From Solirubrobacterales bacterium (lineage in GTDB: Bacteria > Actinomycetota > Thermoleophilia > Solirubrobacterales > Solirubrobacteraceae): a stretch of 11,431 nucleotides of DNA. A model generated the notes under the pieces. The model worked only from the letters and a program-made list of their open reading frames with translations. It was not told the origin of the DNA and did not search any database. This document shows, in pieces, positions 1 through 4,762 of this stretch. Every line of letters begins with the position of its first letter. Within the stretch, counting starts at the first letter, position 1. The position numbers and the translations under genes were made by a program. The stretch covers positions 1 through 11,431 of the forward strand of contig PLYX01000050.1 in the NCBI GenBank assembly GCA_003151895.1. Reading direction: 5' to 3'.

Positions 1-34
1 CGTGAGAGGTCCAGACGAATCGCTCGATGGCCAC
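1..34 (-). CDS. possible start of a small toxin gene (DUF4258-like), cut by window edge
   Basis: Only about 11 codons are visible. A GTG at 34 opens a frame reading (M)AIERFVWTSH and then runs off the window. The pattern of hydrophobic and aromatic residues followed by Ser-His resembles the first strand and conserved His of DUF4258-type RelE-fold toxins (typically xFxWTxHA). It lies just downstream of an antitoxin-like fragment in the same frame and orientation, which is where a toxin would be expected. No clear ribosome binding site is seen. This is a weak call from very little sequence; it could be noncoding. Confidence 0.2.
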   Translation of the reverse strand, partial: MAIERFVWTSH

Positions 35-46
35 GAGGCCGACATT

Positions 47-229
47 CTACGTCCCTCGACCGAGGGAGCCACCGAGCCGATCGGAAGAGACACCACCGAC
101 TCGCTCAACATCAGCCTCACCTACATCCAGCGAGTACGCGAGCGCGGATGCCTTGCCGCCCAGCAGCGCCGCGTGCGCGCGCTCCATACGCAGCGCAAAC
201 AGCTCGCGGTGACGCTCGACGTACTCATC
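47..229 (-). pseudogene. antitoxin-like reading frame without a plausible start
   Basis: After an in-frame TGA (232-230) a frame stays open for 60 codons to a TAG at 49-47. It has coding-like codon use and begins DEYVERHRELFALRMERAH. No ATG, GTG or TTG stands near its beginning; the first in-frame ATG is at 187, with no ribosome binding site. The EYxExHRExFA pattern is shared with the C-terminal half of the intact antitoxin-like gene directly upstream (263-592), which has REYMENHREEFAKDLE. The simplest reading is the C-terminal remnant of a second antitoxin that lost its N-terminal DNA-binding part, possibly when the upstream gene arrived. A short expressed ORF from 187 (46 aa) is possible. 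Confidence 0.3.
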
Positions 230-262
230 TCACTCCCGACCGACTCCCGGCTATTGGAACCG

Positions 263-592
263 CTACACGCGCGCTGGCTTCGCCTCGCCTGCCGGCTCGC
301 TCGCGTCGCCCGCGGCGCGCTTCGAGTTTAACCGCTCCACCGCCTTCGCCGCGCGAGCGTCCGCGTTGCGGCTCGTGAACTCCGCCAGCTTCTCGAGTGT
401 CCCGTCGCGCAGTAGCTTCGCCGTCTTCTCGAGATCCTTTGCGAACTCCTCGCGGTGGTTCTCCATGTACTCGCGCCAAGCGTCGGCGAGCATCTCGCCT
501 GCCTGGACCTGCCGCAGCGCGGCGATCTGCGTAGCCTCGTTGTGCGTGTCCGCCGGTACGCGCACGACGCGTGTGCTCGTGGTGGCGCTCAT
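263..592 (-). CDS. antitoxin-like ribbon-helix-helix-type protein
   Basis: A 109-aa protein beginning MSATTSTRVVRVPADTHNEA. The N-terminus (about residues 5-35) has the strand-then-two-helix pattern of ribbon-helix-helix antitoxins: a short polar strand RVVRVP, then helices around HNEATQIAALR and GEMLADAWREYM. Residues 40-85 are a charged amphipathic helix (REYMENHREEFAKDLEKTAK), and the tail is Ala/Arg-rich. Antitoxins of this size usually repress their own operon and bind a toxin through the C-terminal half. The start is set by an AGGAGG at 603-598: the second of two adjacent ATGs (592) is 5 nt from it and the first (595) only 2 nt. No intact toxin follows it in the window; a truncated antitoxin-like frame and the edge of a possible toxin lie downstream. 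DNA-binding function is inferred from pattern, not from a firm family match. Confidence 0.6.
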   Translation of the reverse strand: MSATTSTRVVRVPADTHNEATQIAALRQVQAGEMLADAWREYMENHREEFAKDLEKTAKLLRDGTLEKLAEFTSRNADARAAKAVERLNSKRAAGDASEPAGEAKPARV

Positions 593-597
593 CATTT

Positions 598-603
598 CCT
601 CCT
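598..603 (-). promoter_or_regulatory. Shine-Dalgarno AGGAGG for the 263-592 antitoxin-like gene
   Basis: On the minus strand AGGAGGAA precedes two consecutive ATG codons. The spacing favours the second ATG (592) and rules out the long upstream extension to 754. It is the only full-consensus ribosome binding site noticed in the left part of the window, in contrast to the apparently leaderless antitoxins further right. Confidence 0.75.
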
Positions 604-910
604 GAGGTGGCCCGGCCGTCACACCGGGCTGGCTTGGTCCCTTGCTGGATACCCATCCGGCAAATCTATCGTCCGGTTGCTGTAACACCGTAACACAGTT
701 ATCGACGGACTGTCGGAACTTCCTTAGCGCTTGTTCGCGTCCAGTGAGGTTCAACCGTCATCACACGACACGGTCGGCGTCCATGGCGTCGCCTCGTAGT
801 GCCCGCTACCCAAGCCCCCTCAGGGTCGGTCGTCTCCGCAGCTATGCCGAGGCGATCCTCCACGACCATCGAGCATGGCCTTCCGTCCGGATGCGATGGC
901 AGACTTTATG
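604..910. other. gene-free upstream region of the antitoxin-like gene
   Basis: About 300 bases without a convincing gene. The frames open here have low-complexity, non-protein-like translations. Contents that can be named: a GTAACACC/GTAACACA tandem direct repeat at 682-697 (candidate operator), and CCCGCTACCC at 802-811, the exact inverse of GGGTAGCGGG found in repeats R1 and R4. A promoter for the minus-strand gene must lie here, but no convincing -10/-35 pair stands out. Confidence 0.5.
682..697. repeat. tandem direct repeat GTAACACC-GTAACACA
   Basis: Two 8-nt units differing at the last base lie back to back, 90-105 nt upstream of the ATG at 592 on the minus strand. Paired half-sites at one-helical-turn or shorter spacing are typical operators for ribbon-helix-helix antitoxins, so autoregulation is possible. 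The assignment is positional only. Confidence 0.35.
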
Positions 911-968
911 TGGTTAGCCAACGTACCTGAACTGGTTGGTTGTGATCACGTCTGGGCAGGGTAGCGGG
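911..968 (+). repeat. module-boundary repeat R1
   Basis: First of four related, same-orientation intergenic repeats. The core at 926-948 is identical over 23 bases to R2 (1863-1885); it contains GAACTGGTTGGTTGTGATCA. R1 extends right through GATCACG (944-950), 8 nt, then GGGTAGCGGG (959-968), a bipartite layout shared with R4. Its left flank TGTGGTTAGCCAACGTA resembles the left flank of R3 (TGTGGTCTGGGCACATT). It lies between the upstream region of the 263-592 gene and the 3' end of the first DUF5615 toxin operon. No transposase or integrase is adjacent. Confidence 0.75.
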
Positions 969-977
969 TGACCAGAC
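950..977. terminator. inverted repeat past the first toxin stop, possible weak terminator
   Basis: GTCTGG (950-955) and CCAGAC (972-977) form a 6-bp perfect stem with a 16-nt loop. It lies 7 nt past the stop of the 985-1356 toxin gene in its direction of transcription. It has no T-run, so it is at best a weak intrinsic terminator. Its loop includes the GGGTAGCGGG part of R1, so it may instead belong to the repeat. Confidence 0.3.
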
Positions 978-984
978 CTCTCTT

Positions 985-1356
985 TCAGCCCGAGGCGAAG
1001 TCGCGATCGACGGCAACAGTCAGATCGACCCAGCTCGCGGGATCCGGGTAGAGCTCCAGCCATCGCTGTGTGCCGCGGATGACGACATCGAATTCGCGGT
1101 GGTCGACGCCGTACACGAGGATCACACCGGCATGTGGACGCTGTGCCTCCGCCCATTTGCGCAGGAGGCTGGGAAAGTCGCCGACGTCGTTGGTGACCAG
1201 AATGCGGTCTTCGTGGGACGCGAGGGCGAGGACATCCTTGTCTGCGAGACCCTCGAGCGCCAGCTCCTGATCGAGCGCGCGCACGTCATGTCCCTCCGCT
1301 TCCAGCCGGCGCCCAATCCTGAGCCCGGAGACGTGCGCGTCGAGTAGAAACCGCAA
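985..1356 (-). CDS. DUF5615 PIN-like toxin (module 1)
   Basis: A 123-aa protein with the compact PIN-like layout of DUF5615: an N-terminal strand RFLLDAH with Asp6, a mid-protein acidic ADKDVLALA segment (Asp39, Asp41), the strand RILVTNDVGDF (Asp57, Asp60), and a later strand GVILVYGV. PIN-fold toxins are metal-dependent RNases that use such clustered acidic residues. The start is a TTG at 1356, 8 nt downstream of the antitoxin stop (1367-1365); the family N-terminus begins exactly there. No Shine-Dalgarno is evident, so translation probably depends on coupling to the upstream antitoxin. The rare start would keep toxin output below antitoxin output. It pairs with the DUF433-type protein at 1365-1793. 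RNase activity is inferred from the fold. Confidence 0.82.
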   Translation of the reverse strand: MRFLLDAHVSGLRIGRRLEAEGHDVRALDQELALEGLADKDVLALASHEDRILVTNDVGDFPSLLRKWAEAQRPHAGVILVYGVDHREFDVVIRGTQRWLELYPDPASWVDLTVAVDRDFASG

Positions 1357-1364
1357 AGGCGCGA

Positions 1365-1793
1365 CTATCGCGAGGGTGGGCGAACGATAAAGGGGTACAG
1401 CTCGAGGATCTCCTCGAGAGGTCGATGATTTGCCTCGATCAATGCCTCAATCTCCTCGGGAAAGTGCTCCGCGTAGGCTTGCGCCACCCGTAGGTGCCGC
1501 TCTGACACAAGCGGATGATCCGCCCGCAGCGACTCCTCATCGTCTTGATAAGAGCGCATTAGTTCGACGATCTGCCATACATCCAAGCCGCTGCCGATCG
1601 CCCAGGCGCGGCGGGGTCTGTCGCGAAACGCGATCCCGGGATGCAGCCGCGCCTTCGCGGCCTCCTCGGCAAGCTCCTCGACGACGACGCTGCGTGAGCG
1701 CCCGGAGCGACGCACCTCATCGCTGACGAGCAGGTTCGCCTGCGCGCCGAGCCGGATCGAGAAAGGCTGTGTTCTAGCGGGATGAGCAGCCAT
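1365..1793 (-). CDS. DUF433-type antitoxin with N-terminal ribbon-helix-helix-like region (module 1)
   Basis: A 142-aa protein beginning MAAHPARTQPFSIRLGAQAN. Residues 10-50 fit a short DNA-binding strand (FSIRL) plus two helices (NLLVSDEVRRSGRS, SVVVEELAEEAAKAR). Residues 52-120 fit the DUF433 pattern: GIAFRDRPRRAWAIGSGLDV, then WQIVELMRSY and a helical section with HLRVAQAYAEHFPEEIEALI. DUF433 proteins are the usual partners of DUF5615 toxins (VapB45/VapC45-like pairs, from memory). ATG 1793 is preferred over the upstream in-frame start at 1841 because an operator-like palindrome and a TACAAT -10 lie between them, placing transcription start at or just before the ATG (leaderless). It is upstream of its toxin with an 8-nt gap, the usual antitoxin-first order. 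Confidence 0.8.
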   Translation of the reverse strand: MAAHPARTQPFSIRLGAQANLLVSDEVRRSGRSRSVVVEELAEEAAKARLHPGIAFRDRPRRAWAIGSGLDVWQIVELMRSYQDDEESLRADHPLVSERHLRVAQAYAEHFPEEIEALIEANHRPLEEILELYPFIVRPPSR

Positions 1794-1794
1794 A

Positions 1795-1820
1795 TCACTA
1801 CATTGTAGCGGGTGTAGTGA
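1795..1820 (-). promoter_or_regulatory. promoter/operator of DUF433-DUF5615 module 1
   Basis: TCACTACA (1795-1802) and TGTAGTGA (1813-1820) form a perfect 8-bp inverted repeat. Nested within is the perfect 5-1-5 palindrome CTACA-T-TGTAG (1798-1808). On the minus strand TACAAT (1807-1802) makes a good -10 box 8 nt before the ATG at 1793, implying a leaderless mRNA. An upstream TTGCCC at 15-nt spacing is a weak -35. The three TGTAG-type half-sites over the -10 box are what an autorepressing antitoxin would bind. The core TACATTGTAGC recurs at module 2. Confidence 0.65.
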
Positions 1821-1833
1821 CCGGGCAACTCCT

Positions 1834-1885
1834 GCGATCAATCAATACGTTCTAGGCACATTCCTGAACTGGTTGGTTGTGATCA
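1834..1885 (+). repeat. module-boundary repeat R2
   Basis: The right half (1863-1885) is identical to R1 926-948. The left half (1836-1857, GATCAATCAATACG then TTCTAGG) is roughly its reverse complement, so the element reads as an imperfect palindrome around the loop CACATT (1857-1862 region): GATCA pairs with TGATC at 1880-1884, GTTC with GAAC and AGG with CCT, with unpaired bases between. The left flank TCTAGGCACATT also matches R3 (TCTGGGCACATT). R2 is about 45-70 nt upstream of the module 1 operon and past the 3' end of module 2. Confidence 0.7.
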
Positions 1886-1977
1886 AGTTTTTCCCTGCAA
1901 ATCAGCGGGTTTCGATGTGTGTACCGTTTCCGGCGCTCGGCGTAGCTTAACCACCGGTTAGAGATGCGGCAGCACCG

Positions 1978-2337
1978 CTACGGCTGCTGGGGATGTTGGA
2001 GATAGACAACGCGGTCCTCGAGCTGCTGATCGGAGATGGCACCGATCGCGGCGACGAGCGGACCGATCCCCGCCCGGCGGCGTGAGAACCTCGAGGAGAG
2101 CGCGACCACCACGCCCGGGTGGTGATGTCCGGAGGTGAGGTGATCGGCAGAGATACGTGTGAAGTCGGCGACGTTCTCGGTGAGTATCGCGAGATCCTGC
2201 GCGACCGCCGCGGCGAATACGTCAGGGTCCGACCTTCCTGCCAGTCCGAGTCCGATGACGGTCGAGACATCTACATCGACGGTGCGCAGGGCCTCCGCCA
2301 GCACGTTTGAGTACATCTCATCCAGCAGCAGCTTCAA
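1978..2337 (-). CDS. DUF5615 PIN-like toxin (module 2)
   Basis: A 119-aa protein beginning MKLLLDEMYSNVLAEALR. It has the DUF5615 layout: Asp6/Glu7 in strand KLLLDEMYS, an acidic helix start RSDPDVFAAA (Asp37, Asp39), strand LAILTENVADF with Glu54 and Asp58, and a later strand HPGVVVAL. It is the paralogue of the 985-1356 protein but clearly diverged: DAH is DEM here and TNDVGDF is TENVADF. The start is a TTG at 2337 overlapping the antitoxin TGA stop by 4 nt (TTGA, 2337-2334), an arrangement for translational coupling. A PIN-like RNase function is inferred from the fold family. Confidence 0.83.
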   Translation of the reverse strand: MKLLLDEMYSNVLAEALRTVDVDVSTVIGLGLAGRSDPDVFAAAVAQDLAILTENVADFTRISADHLTSGHHHPGVVVALSSRFSRRRAGIGPLVAAIGAISDQQLEDRVVYLQHPQQP

Positions 2338-2723
2338 AACGTCTCAGCGGATGCCGTCTCGCGGCCATGCAGCTCTATGCGCACCGCGATCTCGTCCGGA
2401 TATGCGCCGCGGTAGCGCAACGCGGCGTCGATTTGGGGGCGAGTGAGATTCGAGTCCTCAACGAGCGTGGCGAGGGGATCTGGTTCCGCTGCCAGATCAT
2501 CCAGCCACATCATTACCTCCCATACATCAGGTCCACCCAGCAACCCTGCGCGTCGACCCGCCGGTCCGTCACGGAACATGATCAGCGGATGCTCCTCCCG
2601 ACGCGCACCTTCCTCGGCATAGCGGCGGAGGCGATCCGAGAGACTCTCGCCGGCAGCTCGCGCCCGCATACGCAGACGCTCGGCAAGAGCCTCGTCCAAC
2701 CGCACGGACACATTGACCGACAT
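2334..2723 (-). CDS. DUF433-type antitoxin with ribbon-helix-helix N-terminus (module 2)
   Basis: A 129-aa protein. Residues 1-45 are a clear ribbon-helix-helix segment: strand NVSVRLDEA, helix LAERLRMRARAAG, turn ESLSD, helix RLRRYAEEGARR. Residues 46-118 carry the DUF433-like part: PLIMFRDGPAGRRAGLLGG, PDVWEVMMWLDDL, then LTRPQIDAALRYRGAYPDEI. The HP-hydrophobic-xFRDxPxGRRA and DVW signatures are shared with the module 1 antitoxin (HPGIAFRDRPRRAWA, LDVWQIVELM). It overlaps its toxin by 4 nt. ATG 2723 sits inside the palindrome ATGTATACAT, with a TACAAT box 7 nt upstream and no Shine-Dalgarno, again suggesting a leaderless transcript. The DNA-binding and toxin-neutralising roles are the family expectation. 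Confidence 0.82.
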   Translation of the reverse strand: MSVNVSVRLDEALAERLRMRARAAGESLSDRLRRYAEEGARREEHPLIMFRDGPAGRRAGLLGGPDVWEVMMWLDDLAAEPDPLATLVEDSNLTRPQIDAALRYRGAYPDEIAVRIELHGRETASAETF

Positions 2724-2737
2724 GTATACATTGTAGC
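2722..2737 (-). promoter_or_regulatory. promoter/operator of DUF433-DUF5615 module 2
   Basis: The perfect 10-bp palindrome ATGTATACAT (2722-2731) overlaps the start codon. The overlapping TACA-T-TGTA palindrome (2727-2735) belongs to an 11-nt block TACATTGTAGC (2727-2737) identical to the one at 1799-1809 in module 1. On the minus strand this gives a TACAAT -10 (2735-2730) immediately before the ATG. No good -35 is seen. Antitoxin binding here would block both transcription and use of the start. Confidence 0.6.
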
Positions 2738-2795
2738 ACGGCGTCCACGATCAGGGCTGTGCGAGCGCCCGATACTCTCGCGAGCTCCTGATGTG

Positions 2796-2847
2796 ATCGT
2801 GACCACCAATGTGGTCTGGGCACATTTCAGAATTGGTTGGTTGATAC
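2796..2847 (+). repeat. module-boundary repeat R3
   Basis: The core TTCAGAATTGGTTGGTTGAT (2826-2845) is the most diverged of the four copies but keeps GGTTGGTTG. Its left arm 2796-2810 (ATCGTGACCACCAAT) is largely complementary to 2832-2845, giving an imperfect long hairpin. A competing perfect small hairpin is GACCAC-caat-GTGGTC (2801-2816). The left flank TCTGGGCACATT matches R2. It lies about 75-90 nt upstream of the module 2 operon and about 230 nt before the helicase gene. Confidence 0.65.
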
Positions 2848-3076
2848 TATGGTAAATACGCTCCAAAAAATGGGTCTACAGAGGGGATTTGTGGACCTGT
2901 TCCGATGTGGTTGCCGTATAGGCTAGAGGTTGAGGCGCGGTCACGCGGCCCGCGCGCCTCGCGCTTCTGATCGCCTCGCCGCCGCCAGTCCGCCAAGAGA
3001 TTGCCGCTGCGTGCGGGATCGCCCCGCCTGACGCAGCATGCACGTCCAGTGCGGATGCAAGGATGGGAGCCTCGCG
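2848..3076 (+). other. upstream region of the helicase operon
   Basis: This is a 229-nt gene-free stretch. Its first 60 bases are markedly AT-rich for this genome (a run of six A at 2865-2870), then GC-rich. It must hold the promoter of the helicase module; TATAGG near 2929 is a possible -10 but no -35 at proper spacing was found. GGGAG (3065-3069), 7 nt before ATG 3077, is a plausible ribosome binding site and favours that start over the in-frame ATG at 3038. Confidence 0.45.
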
Positions 3077-4762
3077 ATGAGTTCCAACGTTGACGCCTAC
3101 CGCCCATTGACCGCGCGCCTGACCGGCGATGCGACAGTCACCGAGGAGCACTCGCAGCTCGTCGACGAAGCACTCACGGTATGGGCGCGGCCCGGCTTCG
3201 AGACGCTGATGTGCCTGCCGCGGCTGCGCTTCGAGCCGTTCGAGCACCAGCTTGACGCCGCCTCCAGAGTGCTGCGCCACATGCAGGGCAGGGCGATCCT
3301 CGCAGACGAGGTCGGGCTTGGCAAGACGATCGAGGCGGGCATCGTCTTGAGTGAGCTGAGGCTGCGCGGCCTCGCCGGTCGCGTGCTGGTGCTCGCGCCT
3401 GCCGGGCTTGTCGGCCAGTGGCGCGAGGAGCTGGAGCGTAAGTTCGCGCTGCCTTGCGCGATCGCGAGCGGTCCGCGGTTCGCGACTCCGCCGCCCGCCG
3501 GAAGCCACCCCGTGATCATCGCATCGCTCCCGTCCGCCCGCCGCGACCCGCTGCGATCGACGCTGGTGAAGGACAGCTGGGATCTCGTGATCGTCGACGA
3601 GGCGCACAGACTGAAGAGTCCGCGCAGCGCCTCGGCGCGCCTTGGGCGCTCGCTTCGCGCCCGCTACATGCTGCTGCTCACCGCCACCCCGATCGAGAAC
3701 CGCCTGTCCGATCTCTTCCAGCTCGTCAGCATCGTGCGTCCGGGCTCCCTCGGCGCGGCCGCGGAGTTCCGCCGCCGTCACGGCGCCGGCGACGGCAGAC
3801 AGGCGCGCGAGGTTGCCGCCCTGCGACTCGCGCTGCGCGAGATCATGGTGCGCCACCGCCGCAGCGAGATCGCGCTCATGCTGCCACGCAGGATCGCCGA
3901 GACCGTCCGCGTCGAGCCTTCCTCGGGCGAGTCCGAGCTCTACCGCGCAATCTCCGAGCGGGTGCGCGCCGAGGCTCGCGGCGCAGGGCCCGCAAAGGCG
4001 CTTGCGCTGCGCACCGTCCAGCAGATCGCGGGATCGAGCCTCGCGGCGTGCCTGCCGAGCCTGCGCAAGCTGGGCTTCGAAGACCTCGTCGCGCACGCGG
4101 AGGCGGTCGAGGCGGCAGGCGAAGCGAGCGGCAAGGCCACAACGCTGATCGAGCTGCTCGTCCGCCACCGCGCCCGCAACGAGAAGGTCGTCGTGTTCAC
4201 CGCCTTCAAGCGGACCCTCGAGCATCTCGGCGCACTGCTGGAGAGGCATGGTCTGCCTGCAGTCTCATACCACGGCAGCCTCACACGCATCGAGAAGGAC
4301 GCGGCGATCGCCGCCTTTGCGGGCGAAGCACCAATTCTGCTCAGCACAGAGGCGGCGGGCGAGGGACGCAATCTGCAGTTCTGCCATGCGATGGTGAACT
4401 TCGACCTGCCCTGGAACCCGATGCGGATCGAGCAGCGACTCGGGCGCATTCACCGCATCGGCCAGCGACATGACGTCTGCCTCACCAATCTCGTGACGGC
4501 GGGCACCCTCGAGCAGCGACTGCTCGGGGTTCTCCAGGCGAAGATCAACCTCTTCGAGCTCGTTGTAGGCGAGCTCGACATGATCCTGGGACGGGTCGAG
4601 GACGACCTCGACCTAGAGGGGCTCGTGTTCCGCGAACACGTTCAGAGCGCAGACGACGGCGAGCTCGAGGACAGGCTCGCCGCGGTCGGCGAGCGGCTAG
4701 CACAGGCGCGCACCGCCTATGCAGAGAGCCGCGACCGCGTTGACGAGTTCGCAGCCGCGTGA
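3077..4762 (+). CDS. SNF2-type SF2 helicase/ATPase, RapA-like core
   Basis: A 561-aa protein with a complete SNF2 motor. Residues in order: Q-motif region FEHQLDAA (56-62); Walker A DEVGLGKTIE (77-86, Lys83); motif Ia LVLAPAGLVGQW (104-115); Walker B DEAH (174-177); motif III LTATP (201-205); the second RecA domain with KVVVFTAF (370-377) and YHGSLTR (398-404); motif V STEAAGEGRNLQ (423-434); motif VI QRLGRIHRIGQ (453-463). The GRIHRIGQ form is typical of SNF2/RapA-family double-strand DNA translocases rather than unwinding helicases. At 561 aa it is little more than the motor: it lacks the N-terminal and C-terminal domains of RapA (about 970 aa). Its stop overlaps the next gene's start, so the partner probably supplies the missing parts. 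SNF2 motors also power defence systems (DISARM DrmD, Zorya ZorD). Function here is not established. Confidence 0.9.
   Translation: MSSNVDAYRPLTARLTGDATVTEEHSQLVDEALTVWARPGFETLMCLPRLRFEPFEHQLDAASRVLRHMQGRAILADEVGLGKTIEAGIVLSELRLRGLAGRVLVLAPAGLVGQWREELERKFALPCAIASGPRFATPPPAGSHPVIIASLPSARRDPLRSTLVKDSWDLVIVDEAHRLKSPRSASARLGRSLRARYMLLLTATPIENRLSDLFQLVSIVRPGSLGAAAEFRRRHGAGDGRQAREVAALRLALREIMVRHRRSEIALMLPRRIAETVRVEPSSGESELYRAISERVRAEARGAGPAKALALRTVQQIAGSSLAACLPSLRKLGFEDLVAHAEAVEAAGEASGKATTLIELLVRHRARNEKVVVFTAFKRTLEHLGALLERHGLPAVSYHGSLTRIEKDAAIAAFAGEAPILLSTEAAGEGRNLQFCHAMVNFDLPWNPMRIEQRLGRIHRIGQRHDVCLTNLVTAGTLEQRLLGVLQAKINLFELVVGELDMILGRVEDDLDLEGLVFREHVQSADDGELEDRLAAVGERLAQARTAYAESRDRVDEFAAA

Noticed and set aside
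2..331. Plus-strand ORF of 109 codons at the left edge
   Set aside because: It is antisense to the antitoxin-like frames, has no ribosome binding site and gives no recognisable protein.
593..754. Longer N-terminus for the 263-592 antitoxin-like protein
   Set aside because: A full AGGAGG just ahead of the ATG at 592 defines the start, and the extra residues do not resemble an antitoxin N-terminus.
642..917. Plus-strand ORF of 91 codons in the gap before R1
   Set aside because: No ribosome binding site, an unconvincing Ser/Arg-rich product, and it runs across the presumed promoter of the minus-strand gene.
1948..1960. TAACC-acc-GGTTA inverted repeat past the module 2 toxin stop as a terminator
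   Set aside because: The stem is only 5 bp and no T-run follows on the minus strand; too weak to call.
2876..4249. Long minus-strand open frame (457 codons) antisense to the helicase
   Set aside because: Its translation is a His/Arg/Gln-rich low-complexity sequence, and the plus strand carries a complete set of SNF2 motifs in order. It is a GC-rich shadow frame.
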